Shown: piece after piece, positions 27,601 through 40,300 of the stretch
Numbering within the stretch: position 1 is the first letter of the stretch
How the letters are laid out: the number at the start of each line of letters is the position of its first letter
Source: Rallus limicola
Lineage: Eukaryota > Chordata > Aves > Gruiformes > Rallidae
Assembly (NCBI GenBank): GCA_022605955.1
Contig: JAKCOZ010000003.1
Coordinates: 57,536,179 to 57,600,178, forward strand
Reading direction: 5' to 3'
Length of the DNA: 64,000 nucleotides
Position numbers and translations under genes: made by a program
The notes under the pieces: generated by a model
What the model saw: the letters and a program-made list of their open reading frames with translations, nothing else
Databases searched by the model: none
Told to the model about the DNA's origin: nothing

Positions 27601-29096
27601 GAATAGAATATTTGATGCTCTGGGTGCTGTACAGACCTTTTTTTGGCCATTCCTAACTCAAGGACACTGTCCCACTGGTAGCAGTCAGACCTCTTTCTAT
27701 GTGAAGGCCTAGCAAAATTGAAGCTAGAGTCACAAACGACTGTTTACCCTGTGGGTCATGGCACATACTACAAATCAGTATTCCATTATGCTATAAAAAA
27801 TTTGCTTTATTTGAACTGGTAATAAGGCTTGAAGAACAATTAACAAAAAGTTAAAATTGTGCAGTTTGTAATGGTTTTGCTTTGGCCAGACGACCTTTCC
27901 ATGACTTTGATGCTTGTTTCTTATGAACTTTTGATCACTTATTTCTTATGGAAGCAGTTGTCAGCATTTACATTTAGTATTGTTTGCACATATCACTATC
28001 ATCAACCTTTGATCTGACTATTTTTTAAACAATTATGTGTGTAATTAGAGTGGTCTGTTACAGTTGTAAAGATGAACTTAATATGAACTATAAATAATCA
28101 CTGGTATAGTTTGCCTTCCTACATACTTAGAACAGATGTGCATTTTTCAGGTTAATCAGTATGATTTTGTTAGAGAAAGTACATGCAAAATGTAACGAGG
28201 AACAGTTTTAACAGTGGGACTGAGGGATTTTCATCTGTCACTGTATCAGTTTCACAAATGTTCAGTGTGAATGACTAATGTTCAACAACTGGACAGGCAC
28301 GTGAAATAGCAGTGGAGACACTCTTCTTTAGGAACATGCGGTAATCTTCTTCTCTGCCAGCAGCAGATACTGCAGATGCCTATCGTGGGCTTTTTACTTT
28401 ATTGAGTGCTGTCAAAATAGGATGCAAATCTTTACATTCAATATATGCACTGCTCAGAAGATACAATTAAGAGGAAGGGCCACATTGATTTTTCCGGTAA
28501 GAATTCTGGGGTTTTTTTTTATTCTTAGCTCTCTGAGATCCACATTATTAGCTATGAGTAGAGGTTGCAGGATGTTTGAACTCTGCTTTTTAGTGGCAAG
28601 AAAGTGAGATTAATGGGAGTTCTAGTGTCTCTCTGCTGACAAGAAGCCCATTTCCATTTTTGCTTTTAAAGGAAAGTGCTGCATTTCTCGTAATTTGCAG
28701 GAGACCCATCAGATAGATATAAAGAAAAGAATATATATTCAGCCTCCCTTCTGAGACATGACATCCTGGTTGTCACGCTTACTGGCAAACAAGCTTGCAA
28801 AAGCACCATGTTTGTTAAGCAGTTAAGTGCAGACTTCAGTATACCGGGACTTCATAAACCGCCTGCCCCATGTGCTCAGCCAATTAACCCACATGGTTCT
28901 GCATTCTCCCTGTGGGCTTCTGTCTTGCGTGGTCCGCCTCTGTCTCCTGCTGAGAGTTGCACAAAGCCCTGTGCTGAAACAGGGTCAATCCCTGTGTCCT
29001 TTGTCAAACAGCTCTTCCCCAGCGAAGCATGCCTTTGGGAGGGAGCTGTGGGCTGTGGGGCGTGACACGCTGCACAAACCATACTCGGCCTACACT
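24634..29096. other. Non-coding unique sequence, no gene recognised
   Basis: Open frames reach 121 codons (26364-26729, minus, lysine- and phenylalanine-rich from AT-rich DNA) and 113 codons (26926-27267, plus). Neither is recognisable. A short CA repeat lies at about 26991-27002. From about 28850 the sequence becomes richer in G, C and CpG, with overlapping open frames on both strands up to 29250. That is a composition effect and not evidence of a gene. Confidence 0.5.
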
Positions 29097-29124
29097 TCTG
29101 TGCACCGAGCTCTGTGCACCGAGC
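29097..29124. repeat. 14-bp perfect tandem duplication
   Basis: The unit TCTGTGCACCGAGC occurs twice in tandem (29097-29110 and 29111-29124). It lies in the CpG-richer patch and raises the local CpG count. Confidence 0.9.
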
Positions 29125-29313
29125 TCTAATACAGATTTGTATTTGCCCTGAAAGCCTGCTTGGCACATTTTCATTGATTGTGCAGTCGTTAATTTCCTCC
29201 TCCTTTTTTCCCAATGCACACATACCCACACTGATAAGAGGCTGCACAAAGCCTTTTAGCCTATGTGGTTTCTATAATGCAGTGCTTAACTCCTAGGCTC
29301 CTATACTTCACAG

Positions 29314-29440
29314 CATCACAGAATATCTCAAGTTGGAAGGGATCCTCACTGAGCCCAACTCTTTGCCCTTGCAGGACTTCCTAAAACTAAATCATACCAA
29401 TAAAAGCCTTATCTGGATGCTTTCTTGTGAACTGTAAAGG
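29314..29440 (-). mobile_element. CR1 non-LTR retrotransposon, 3' fragment
   Basis: On the plus strand it begins with a decayed terminal block (ATCACAGAATATCTCAAG), then TTGGAAGGGATCC. It continues through a GCAGGACTTCCTAAAACTAAA block typical of one avian CR1 subfamily, so the element runs on the minus strand. The match fades at about 29440. Several small indels compared with the family pattern suggest an old insertion. No coding part is left. Confidence 0.85.
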
Positions 29441-30845
29441 AGTTCCCAGGAACTAGTATACTCCTATAATCCACTCTTGGACTGTCACACCTAGGTTGTC
29501 CAAGAATGGTTTGCAATGTATTATAGACATGTCAGCTGTAGTTTTTATAACAGTCCTGATCAGACAGCATCAAATAAATTCCATTGTCTGTCACCGTGGA
29601 GAGCAAGAAGGAACTGACTGAGGAGAAAGATAGTGAAACCAACAATATAAAGATTTTCCCCTCTTTTCTATTGCCAGAGGGCATTTTGGTGACAGCATCT
29701 CTTCCTCTACCCCTCCATCTTTTTGGGTAATAATCAGTTTGGAAAGCTTAAACCCAGCAAATTAAAAAAATTAAAATCTTTGCTGCAAAGATATTTCTCA
29801 GTTTTTGCTTGTTCGTTAGTTTGGTTTTGATCAGAAAATTATGTTCTGCTGTGCTCTGCTGGAAGGGAGGACACAGCATGCTGTAAACAGTCCAGATGCT
29901 TCTACAGAAAGGCAAGACTCCTATGCCCTGAGTAAATGCACTGTGATTCCTGTCCCCTTGTACCTGTTTCTCATCTGTTTCTAATGGCAAAAGTACCTTC
30001 AGTGGTAAACACTGCCATGGATCGCTGCTCTGTTTAAAGCCAGAGGCAGCTGAAAGGAAGCAGGCCCCACTATTATCATCCTGATGTACATGAGAAAAAA
30101 CAAGCAGGAAAATCTAAGCTGCTCCTGTCTGCAGGTTTTATGAGTTCTCTTAAGACAGGGGAAAAAAGAAGCAAGTCGTAGCACAGCTGTTACTGTGGGG
30201 GGAGACAGGAGCAAATGTCTACCAAGCAGTGCTTCTGAGGTCCACAAAATAGTCTGATCTCTATCCCAAGGATGGCCAGGCAATCTAACCTTCATGCATT
30301 TGTAAGAAAACATGAATTTTCAACTTTTTATTTCTCTGGGATTGGGAAGAAGGAAACATTGAATTTCAGGATATTGGGATGGATGGAAAAAAGAAGAGAT
30401 CTGAAGGTGAAAGCATTTTTTATGAAAAGGTTGAGTGTAAGGGAAGAACGTATTTGTTAGGAAGTGGATAAAGCATTGGTCAGGCTAATTAAGGCTTATT
30501 GGTGCACTCATGGCTCTAACAGCCCTCTAGAAATATTACAGCAGTAGTGATAAGTGCTGCTGAGGTTGAAGGAGCCATGTGAGGCTGTTGCAGCAGTGAA
30601 GGCAAAAAGTGAATTGGGAAGAAGGGAAGTGATGTGTTTGGGAAATGCTGAAGAAATCAGGCAGCAGGAGGACAAGGGGAGATCTGGACAGAAGACATAA
30701 TCCCATGCTGAGAGCTTGCAATTGTCAACTTCTTGTTATAAAAAAACACCATTGAAATACTAAATAAAACACCACCATAAAGTTTATAGTTATTCCACAC
30801 TGGACATCTTATTTGCCTAACTTTTGTCTGAAAAGGTTATCCCTA
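29441..30845. other. Non-coding unique sequence
   Basis: Sits between two CR1 clusters. Open frames reach 104 codons (29999-30313, minus) without recognisable motifs. Confidence 0.5.
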
Positions 30846-31036
30846 TAATCATAGAATCATACAGTGTGTTAGGTTGGAAGGGACCTTTAGAGGTCATCTA
30901 GTCCAATCCCCCTGTAGTAAGCAGGGACATCTTCACTAGATCAGGTTGCTCAGAGCCCCGTCAAGCCTGACATTGAATATCTCCAGGGATAGGGCATCCA
31001 CTAACTTTCCGGGCAACCTGTTCCAGTCACCCTTTC
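30846..31036 (-). mobile_element. CR1 3' tail (first part of compound cluster)
   Basis: Begins with the terminal AATCATAGAATCAT repeat and TTAGGTTGGAAGGGACC, then GGTCATCTAGTCCAATCCCCC. It continues to GGGCAACCTGTTCCAGTC, the usual CR1 tail read in reverse. About 190 bp of tail are present. The homology then stops and a CR1 piece in the opposite orientation begins, so the upstream part of this copy is missing or inverted. Confidence 0.92.
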
Positions 31037-31570
31037 CAGAGGGATCTTGACAGGCTGGAAAGGTGGGCCTGGGTGAATCTAATGAGGTTCAACACTATCA
31101 AGTGTAAGGTGTTGCACTTGGGCTGGAGGAATCCCAGACATAGATACAGACTGGGAGAAGAGCTCCTTGAGAGTAGCCCTGCTGAGAAGGACCTGGGTGT
31201 CATGGTGGATGAGAAAGTTCACATGAGCCAGCAGTGTGCTCTTGCATCTCAGAAAGCCAAAGGTATCCTAGGCTCCATCAGAAGAGGGGTGGCCAGCAAG
31301 GACAGGGAGGTGATTGTCCCCTCTGCCCTTGTGAGGCCCCATCTAGAGTCCTGTGTCCAGATCTGGGGCCCCAAATACAAGAAAGATGTAGAACTGTTGG
31401 AGAGGGTTCGGAGGAGGGCTAGGGAGATGATTAGAGGGCTGGAGCACCTCCCTTACAAAGGGAGGCTGAGGGAGCTGGGCTTGTTCAGCCTAGAGAATAG
31501 ATGGCTGTGGGATGCCCTCATTTCAGCCTTCCAGTCCCTGAAAGGAGCTTATAAACTGGAGGGGAATCAA
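31037..31570 (+). mobile_element. CR1 reverse-transcriptase 3' region, inverted piece, no tail
   Basis: About 530 bp in plus orientation, opposite to both neighbouring CR1 pieces. It starts at GAGGGATCTTGACAGGCTGG. It encodes the C-terminal part of CR1 ORF2: from 31073 the frame includes [18 protein letters not shown] and later [14 protein letters not shown], both hallmarks of this region. It breaks off after the LKGAY block, before the normal CR1 tail. A target-primed insertion should keep its 3' end, so this fits either the inverted half of a twin-primed insertion (with 30846-31036 as the other half) or a later rearrangement. The 214-codon frame 31073-31717 covers this piece and then runs into antisense CR1 sequence; it is not a gene. 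Confidence 0.88.
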
Positions 31571-32122
31571 CTTCCCCCTGGAGCCTTCTCCAAACTGAAC
31601 AAGTCCAACTCTCTCAGTCTCAACCTATCTTCACAGGAGAGGTGCTCCAGCTGTTTATTCATTTTTGTGGCCCTCCTCCAGACACGCTTCAACAGGTCCA
31701 TGTCCTTCTTGTGTTGAGGGCTCCACAGCTGGACACAGTAGTGCAGGTGAGGTCTCACCAGAGCAGAGCAGAGAGGCAGAATCACCTCTCTCGATCCACT
31801 GGCCACACTTTTGATGCAGCCCAGCATGCAGTTGGCCTTCTGGGCTGGAGATGCCCATTGATGGCTCATCTCCAGCTTGTCATCCATGAGTGTCCCAAGT
31901 CCTTTTCCTCAGGACTGCTCTCAAGCACATCACCTCCTAACCTGTATGGATAATGGGGATTGTCCCAACCCAGGTGTGGGACTCTGCACGTGGCTTTGTT
32001 GAAGGTCATGAAGCGGCCTACTTCTCCAGCCTGTTCAGGTCCCTCTGGACAGCGTCCTGTCCCTCTGGCATGCTATCCTCACCACCCAGCTTGGTGTCAT
32101 CAGCAGCGTTTCAGGAGATGTT
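31571..32122 (-). mobile_element. CR1 reverse-transcriptase 3' region, minus strand, no tail
   Basis: The same part of CR1 ORF2 as the preceding piece, but on the minus strand and from a clearly different copy; by eye the two agree at roughly 70%. The minus frame 31567-31887 reads [20 protein letters not shown] and [20 protein letters not shown], typical of the region before the CR1 tail. Homology continues upstream in the element to about 32122 (CAGCTTGGTGTCATCAGCAG). The tail is absent at the 31571 end. With the previous piece it forms a long imperfect inverted repeat with almost no spacer. Confidence 0.88.
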
Positions 32123-35100
32123 GCAGAAATACAGAATGTCTAATAGGTCGATCAATGTCTGAAGTAAACTTCTTCTGATTTTGTTTAATTGAGAGAGCAA
32201 CACAAAAGTTGCCAAAGAAAGCCATATTCAGTCAAGTTTCTTTATTTCCATACATATTTTCCACAGGCGCTCTCTGCACTAATTTTAGCCCTGGAAAACA
32301 ATGGGAGGAAAAATGTACATGACGGAGTACTTTATGAGGCAGTAAGGAGTAATTGCAGCCCCCCCAACTTCTGAGTCACAAATGGGATGTCCAAATTTGC
32401 CATTCTCTGGAATCCCCTTTCTTGTTTGCGTAAAATTTTCCTGACATTAACTGATCCTGCAATTTTACTCTCTGCAACGACAGTGTTATTGCCACCTAAT
32501 GAATCCCCATGGCTTGATATATTTACATTATCTGCTTAACATCTGTTGGTCCTACAGCACCTTGTACTGCATCTCTTACTGCAGTTAAAGTGGTCTCAGA
32601 GTATCCCAACTTCTGGAATATTTTAACTTTCCTGTTAGAATTGAAGAAGCGTGACTCAGGCTTTTCTGGCCTTATTTATAGCAGCTACAGTGGTGCACTT
32701 CCTGCCTTGGGGAAAAGACACATATACTGGCAAAAGAGCTGTTTTGCTGTTACTGCCTTCACCAGTTCCTGGAATTCAATAGTTTTACTGATTTCCAGGC
32801 TGGTACAGCTACAGCTTTAGGCCTAGGGCCCACCTCAGTGAAAAGGAGCTAAGCTAATTTAAACTACCCAGCTTCTCATGTGGCCAGTGCATACACAGAC
32901 AGCTCCAGTTATCCTGCAGAAACTTGTTTTGCCTATCTAGGGACACCTCTGGGGTGTCTGCCAGCACAGTCGTCAAGAGAGGTGTGTGATGTTTTTTCCC
33001 CACAGTCTCAACCAGCTTGTCTCTGCCAGTAAAACTTCCAAGTTTAGACTGGCTGTAGTGTGAATGCAGCTCTATCATGAAGGTTTGTTTCTGTTTTAGA
33101 AGAGGACAATGATGTACCATTGTAAGTAGCTTTATCATCACACATTAGGGGCTATATCAGCATAAGCACTTTGGTACAAGTGAGAATTAGGCCATTTATC
33201 TATCACACACCCTGCTGCTGATGAAAGGGCCCAGTTACCTCTGAGGTAAAACCACCCAATTTGCTGACTGAGACAAGTTTGTGTATCACTGGAGAGATGC
33301 ACAGTGTCATGCAGTTGCACCAGTGGTTTTGAAAATAAGTATGGAATTAAGTACTTAAACAAAAATAATAAAAAATAAAAATCTATCAGTTACCATAGCA
33401 ACCTGATGTGATGGGTCACTGCATGTTTCCTAGCTGATGGCATCACTCTTGTTTGCAAGGTTTGTTGGGTTGGCCAAGGTGTTTCAATCTTGATACTTCA
33501 TGAAGTTCTTAATGAGATATGATCCTATGAGTTCTTCACAGGTTTTCTTAAGTTGCAGACAAGGCTACACGTAGATTTCATGCATTTTATTTTTAATAAG
33601 ATTATTCAAGGGAAAAAAATGCTCAGTTGACAAAACACTGGAGTATATGAACAGCATGACAGTATGAAGAGACATTCATTATTGACCTTACAATTTTAAT
33701 AGCTTGCTAATGAAGCTACGTCCCTGTCACATACAGCTGTGCAAGCATAATACATTTTCATGTTATGTCCCTTATAAGTTGTTGAGAGACACATAATGTA
33801 TGTGCTTTTTGTGCAGACTGTGAGGGATTGCAAAGTACTTTACTGGACATTCTGTGTATCCTGCTGTTGCACATTGCTCCATTTCCTGGGGAATTCCAGA
33901 AGTGCGATTTAAGAATTGTTTCCATCATGAAACAAAATTGAAAGAAACCTGCACCAGAATTGCCTGAGATTTGTCCATTGCCTAAGAACCTCAAGCCCTG
34001 GAGCTTGGAGAGTTTTCCAGCAAGGAAAACTTTGTGACTTTGCACATAGGCTTGTTACAGTAAGATGTGGAGATGCTGAAGGAGGCAATGTATCTCTGTG
34101 TCTGTGCTCACATGAGAAGGTGTATAGGAAGAAGGTACTTGTAGCAGCAGTACCTAACTGTCCTTGGATTCTTAGAAGGTTTTCTAAGCCTCTTATAGTA
34201 CCTAATATATAGACTGTAGTGGTGATAATGGTGATGTTTCTGTTACTACCTGAGACACCCAACCCTTCCCTGTCTGTACACAAAAGATTGCAACACTTTT
34301 CCTACCTGTTAATAGTATCCTGAGGAATCATCCATTCCTCTTCTCTAAATGCTTTGCACTGTGCTAGGTCAGAGTCCTGGAAAATGCTAAAAAAATATTG
34401 AATCTTGTCTCTCTCAAGCAGTGGTAAAGTGTTTTGGATGGGCAACGGCAGGGTTTAAAGGCAAAAATTGCCATTTATCTGAACTGACAAAACTTCTGCC
34501 AAAAGCCCGAGCAGATGGATGAAACCAGACACAACCCTAACCTGAAACAGGAGAAAGCCTGAGAGAGCATTTGCTTGTCTTGCCTGACTGACTGTGGGAG
34601 TGCTTTGCAGGGTTCCACCACAGCACCCCGCAACAGGCCATGAGGTGGCCAGACATGTCCTGGCTTTGCTCACAGAACTAACATTAAAACAACTTTATCA
34701 GGAGAGTTAAAGTAAATTGAGAAGCTGAAATAGATTTGCTAGTTTCATTTGCAGTGTTTGCTGGTTTTCATTATTTTGATAAGAAAAATATGACAGTCTA
34801 GTTCTTCCTAGATGGACCAAAACTAAATGATGAAGTCTCAAGGACTTTTTCTCAGCCAAGAACTGTGATCAGCATGTACACGTATTAGATTGTTTGTCTC
34901 TAGATAGCTATTTTCATTAATCCAAGGGACAAACTTCTGCCTCATCTTACATAAGCCTGCTTCAGAGCAGAGGCAGTGACCCTCCAGCTCCCCTTAGGCT
35001 TTGGTAAATGAATGTTGGAGTGGCATACCCTGTATTTCTGATCCTGCCTTTGGCACTCAGAGGGCCCTTAGCTCAAGCAGATGCTGACAGTTAATTGGTA

Positions 35101-37340
35101 AGAAGAGGCAGTTAAAACACTGAGAGCAAGCTTCCATGCCTTCCTTTTCCCCCTCTAGGCCTTTGCACACATAGCGCTTTTTGGTAGGAGCAGAATTTTA
35201 GAGATCATGTTGTTCCAGCTCTTTGAACTTCAGTGTTCAATATGTCCTTTGAAACATTCCATTCTTCATTGCACACAGCTTCCAACCTGTTTCCATCAGC
35301 ACATTTGGTGTAGAAATCTGCTCTCTGAGTCTCAGTAAATATTACCTATCTGAGCTTTTAAGATGAGTATATGTTCAATCTCAAGTCCTCCAGTCAGCTT
35401 TTCTACCCGAAACACATTTCTCAGGGGATGAAGTGCAAAACAGCAGCAGCTACTTTCTGTAAATGTCTGGAATTGTTCCGAGGAATTTGGTAAAATTTGG
35501 GGGATTTGAAAATAAAGGGTACAGTTAGTTTTTTGCTTTTGATTTTTTCTGCCTCTGCATTCATCTATAATTTGTGGAATCACAGTTAAGTCATGTTATG
35601 CCACTGACATTTTTGTATGGTGTAATCATTCTTGATTGCTGTCTCTGCCCTTTGCTAGCTGGTTTCTGTCTGCAGTACAGCCCTCTCAAGAGAGACCACA
35701 ATTTATAAAAAAAAAAAAAGTACCAGAAAGGCACTTTATTTTAATCTGCAAATGTTTGAGTAAAAGAGGTCTCTCATGTAAAATGAAGCCAAATGAAATG
35801 CTGAGGTAAGTTAATATGCCACCTTGTCCTCTTTCTTACCAACTTCTTCCAAAGCAGCGGAAACTTGATCTCCTCAGCAAGTCTTAAGGATCATTGGTTG
35901 CTGGAAGGGAAGCAGTCCACATTCTAGTAAGGCATGTGCCTCACCATGAAGGGAAATAAAGGCATGATTCACATGAAATCTGTCCTGTTTCTGCAATGAA
36001 CTATGTGAACCTCTCTTGACCTCCCAGCAGCCCCCGGCATATGTGCCTCGCTGTTTCTATTTATTCCCAGTGCTCCTGGGTGGCCAGGTTGTGGACAGGG
36101 CTGGTTCACCCGTAGAGACTCTGCATTCTGCCCTATGCTGGCATCAGGACTGTGGAGGGGAAACTGTGCTCTGAGCACACTGCTGCTCACGGGATGAATG
36201 AAAGGCAGTAGTGTGGCCTGGCACTGGAAATGTCCCTTGAAGGTAGCTGGCTGGTGAATGTTGGGAAGGGTCCTCTGCTCTGACCATATGCGCACAGTCT
36301 CCACTGCACTGTATTCCCAATACCTACTTCTTCAGGGTCAGGAAATCTGTAGATGATGCTATCCTAGAGCCAAAAGTGTTTCTTACTGTGGGGTGGTTGT
36401 TCGGAACATATGACCAATGTTCCCATAGGGTTTTTACAAAGGCATCCACTTCTGTGGTAACATTTAACTCCAGATGGGTTTTAATGATTGCTACAGCATG
36501 CCTGACTCTGAGAGGACAAAACAGTGGTTTAAGTCTTTATAATTCATACCCTACAAAATGGTGTGCTGTGTCTGAGATCTTTCCAAATACACTTTCAAAC
36601 AAACACATTTTGGGCAGTCAAACTAGTGATACTAACTTCAGCTAGACACCTGCTAGATTCTTCCTGAGGGAAATCATCCTGTCATTAGCTGGTGTGTTTG
36701 TGAGACAGGACTGTGAGTGACAGTGAGAGAGGAGTCACTGGCAGCTTACTGTCAGAGGCTTACATGCATTGGCTGTGCTTATGCAAATCATTAATAGAGA
36801 AAGAAGAAGCCAAAGGTGCTGCAGTTCACCATCACAGAGCATTTCTCAGCAGCTTTCTGCATCGGGTTCATACCGTTTTAGTTCTTGCTATCCTCCTTAC
36901 AGTCCTGTGATCATGGTTTCTATAACAAATGACAAAAGGATATATTAAAAGCATTTGTTTCCAATACCCAATATCGATATCTATAGGAAAATAAACACGC
37001 AAAATGGAAGAAACTGAAGTAATAAATGCACAGGCAAGTTTAGATTAATTTTCAAGTATCTATAAATCAGAATCATTAGGGCAGCTCTTCCCTATATTCC
37101 TTCTGAATCATTCATTGAGTGAAGAGTTTGAGATGTCTTCTTATGAGCTTATTTCAAGATTTTGTTTTTTATATGAATATTCTATACTCCTTAAATTTAG
37201 TTTTTGGTAATTTCTAGTCACTTTAATTTCATCTTGTAAATTAAAATATCTTGCATCCCTACTCTGCTCTGTTATCTATAGAAGACGGCAATATGAACGA
37301 GAGCTTCAATGAGTGTGTTATCTAAATCAACCCCATAAAA
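32123..37340. other. Non-coding unique sequence, no gene recognised
   Basis: No interspersed repeat recognised. Open frames reach 124 codons (33909-34283, minus), 111 (35969-36304, minus) and 95 (32854-33141 and 33758-34045, minus), none with a known motif. An A13 run lies at 35707-35719. Confidence 0.55.
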
Positions 37341-37377
37341 CATTCATACATTCAATCATACATTCAAACATACATTT
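37341..37377. repeat. CATTCA/CATACA-type short repeat
   Basis: A 37-base run of imperfect CATTCATA, CATTCAAT and CATTCAAA units. Minor microsatellite-like sequence. Confidence 0.75.
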
Positions 37378-40300
37378 AGTCTTCCGTATATGTTACTGCC
37401 TATTACCACACACAAAGTCCAGGCTTGTACAAAACATTGTACTGGCCATTTAGGTCTTTACATTTGAAAATCGGATCTTTAATACATCTGTACACCATTT
37501 GTAGAAACTATGAGATCTAATTGACCTCTGGAATTTTTTTCAATTAATAGGATTCAAGTCTGGATGGGAACATGGTAATTATTTAATCCGATATTTTGCA
37601 GAAGACTGGCTACATATGGAGCTCTCCAAGACCAGTGAGAATTTATTTTGAATCATATGGTTAAAGAAGAAGGACAAACACTCTTCCTTGCAGTTGAACC
37701 ATACCCTGTTTTTCAGAAAACACATCAATATAAAGACCTCAAGGGTGAAAATTGTCTTACATTATTTCAGCTTTAGTCTTTGGTGTTTGTATTGATTCCC
37801 TCTCCAGTCCACGCAGAAAGAGATATCACAGGCTGACATGTCTAAGAATGATGGGCTCTATCACCTCTAAGAAACATCTGTTTCTACTCATTGACTATAG
37901 GGAGGACCTAGACAATTCATTGAGGACAGACTTTTAAAAGCAATACTAGGAAAGTAAATGGTGGTAAGTAAATACCACGTGGTAGTGTGCAGATATACCA
38001 CTGGTTCTCTAATGAGTGACGCTTACATATCACACTTTAATTTGTTCCAAGTCCAGCTTCCTGCTGCAAATGCTTGCCTGGCCCACTGATGTATTAGATT
38101 GCAAGTTAGGTAAATGAGAACTCTTCTCCTCCCAGTGTATCCTAAAAGACCCCTTGGAGTTTCTAATATCTTTAGCCAACTTAGATAAAAAATGTTTTTA
38201 TAATCTTTGCTAAAACACAAAGAATCAGGAAATAATCCTGCAAAAACATCCTTAGAGGTTGTTTGGTCCCTCTCTTTTCTCAGTGTAAGTTCATCCCCAT
38301 CTTCAAGGCAGAACATTTGTCATTCCTAAGAGACACGGGCATAGCCTGTTCTTAACAGCCTCCAAAGTTGGAATCTCCACCTTTGGATTCTGTAACCCAC
38401 TCAAGAGCTCTACTGTTTTTCTTAGGAGAATGTTTTCCTTAAATTTAAACATCATTGTTGGAGCTGCAATTTAAAGTTCATTATTACCGGCTTTGTAGTC
38501 TTCAGTCTCTGGGTATGGAACAGTAGTGGTGTTCTCAACAGCATACACAAGAAAAACAACACTTTCCCCCCTACACTTGTTTCACAGAAACAAGATCTTT
38601 TTTTTGCTGGGTGTTTTTTAACCTCTGTGTGGAGTACCCATGTTACCTGGCAATGTGTGTCTGTCTGTGCACTGCTAACATAATTCCTTGATAATTTTAC
38701 ACTGGTGAGAAACTGAGGTGTATGCACAGGAGAGCTAACATTGAGATGCTAAGATCCCTAACTTTGGGATACTAAGTGCAGACAAAATGTGATTAACAGT
38801 TTTTAATAAGAAAGTGTATACTCTAAATGTAATCACCAGGCTGAGTACAGAAACAAAAGGGACAGCTGTGGGAGAAGCAGTCTGCTGGTGGGTTCAAGTC
38901 TAATTTCTCCAGATTAGAAAAAAGCATCAGACAGTAGCAGCTGACAGGCTATTGTTCTTTCCAAATACAGAATCTGCTGAGACAGGAAGGTGAGGAGATG
39001 GGTAGCTAAGTTTTAACTTGCATGCAAAGCTCTGCCAGAACAAACAAGCTCTCTGGATGATTTCCTAACAAGGAATCAGGGATTTCATTTTCTTTGGAGA
39101 TGTATTAACAATAGAGTGCTGCTGAACTAATGATCTCTATGTCATACAAAATGACACAAGCTTCCAGAGTTGAAACCATCCAATGAAAATGATGGTCCTA
39201 TTCAGCAAGGAAAATGCTTGACTATAGTCACGGATGGTGCACTAAGACTATCTGGCTTATCTTTCTGCAGCTGTGTATGGTGTAAATGGAAATCTCCACT
39301 GTTTTATAGAGATTTAGGTCAGTACCCTTTCCACTGTGCCCCTTTGAGCCCTTTAGCAGCTGCAATTGCATACAGGGAAATACACTATCTCCTTGAGTCC
39401 ACAGTTTATCCTGTGAAAAGCAATCTTACAAATCTTCAAGTTCTCCCACTGCTTTAACTTTTCAGCCTGCGTGCATACTGGCACGGCACAGCATCTTCTA
39501 GCCCAGTGCCAGACACCCTGTGTATCATAGAAACACTTGACCTAAAGAGAGATGGTACTTAGCATAATTGGAGTGTACCTGGATGTCAGTAAATACAGGA
39601 ACTTTGTAACAATTCCAAAGGAGGACTCTACATTCTGGATGCTCAGTTTAAATCTGAACAAGAGCCTGAAATGAGAGTGCTGGCTGTAAATGCTACTGTG
39701 AAGTACCAGGTTGTTTAATCATTTGGTGATTCAAACCAGCCATGCTAGAAAGAGAACAGGACCAAGGCTTACATAGCTGCACACACCCAAAACCTTCCTT
39801 TCAAATTCTTTAAACTTCAGGGGAAAATTACATTTTTTTTCCCCTCTGAGCCCTCTCTTGCACCTCTGTGCCTGCTGGTGTTGCTTGTTGTGCTTCTGCC
39901 ATGGAGATTCTGTTTCACTATCAGAGTCAGGGATGAATAGCTTCCTAACCTCCATCTTTAGAGCATGTGGTGAAACCAGAGAATGCAATTGCTGTGACCG
40001 GTTGTGACACTTCTGTTTCTCAAACAGTGCTTGGCTGGAGCCTTCCAGCCAAATATTTGCTGGTTGAAGAACCTTCTTGTGTGACACGGGGCTGATTGAC
40101 CACGAACAGTAATACATCAGATAAGCTCAGTGCACTGAAAACAATGGTGGGGACTGAGAACTGCATGGTAAGGGCATGGAGGAGGGAAAGAAGTTTTCTT
40201 TTGCTGCTGAATACTAATTGTCTTCCAGTAATGTCAGTATGAGAGTGAATGGAGGCTGAGGAGAAAGCAGAGGCAGCAGCAGTGAGCAAAGCTGCAGTGC

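Noticed and set aside
28421..28496. Possible 76-base exon (DANLYIQYMHCSEDTIKRKG...) with GTAAGA donor
   Set aside because: Weak pyrimidine tract before the acceptor, very short, and it would end in phase 1, incompatible with direct splicing to 45103. Such matches are expected by chance.
28808..29249. Overlapping open frames on both strands (81-123 codons)
   Set aside because: They coincide with the CpG-richer patch, where stop codons are rarer. No frame shows protein-like motifs.
31073..31717. 214-codon plus-strand open frame
   Set aside because: The first ~165 codons are the C-terminal CR1 RT relic and the rest reads antisense through another CR1 copy. It is a junction artefact, not a gene.
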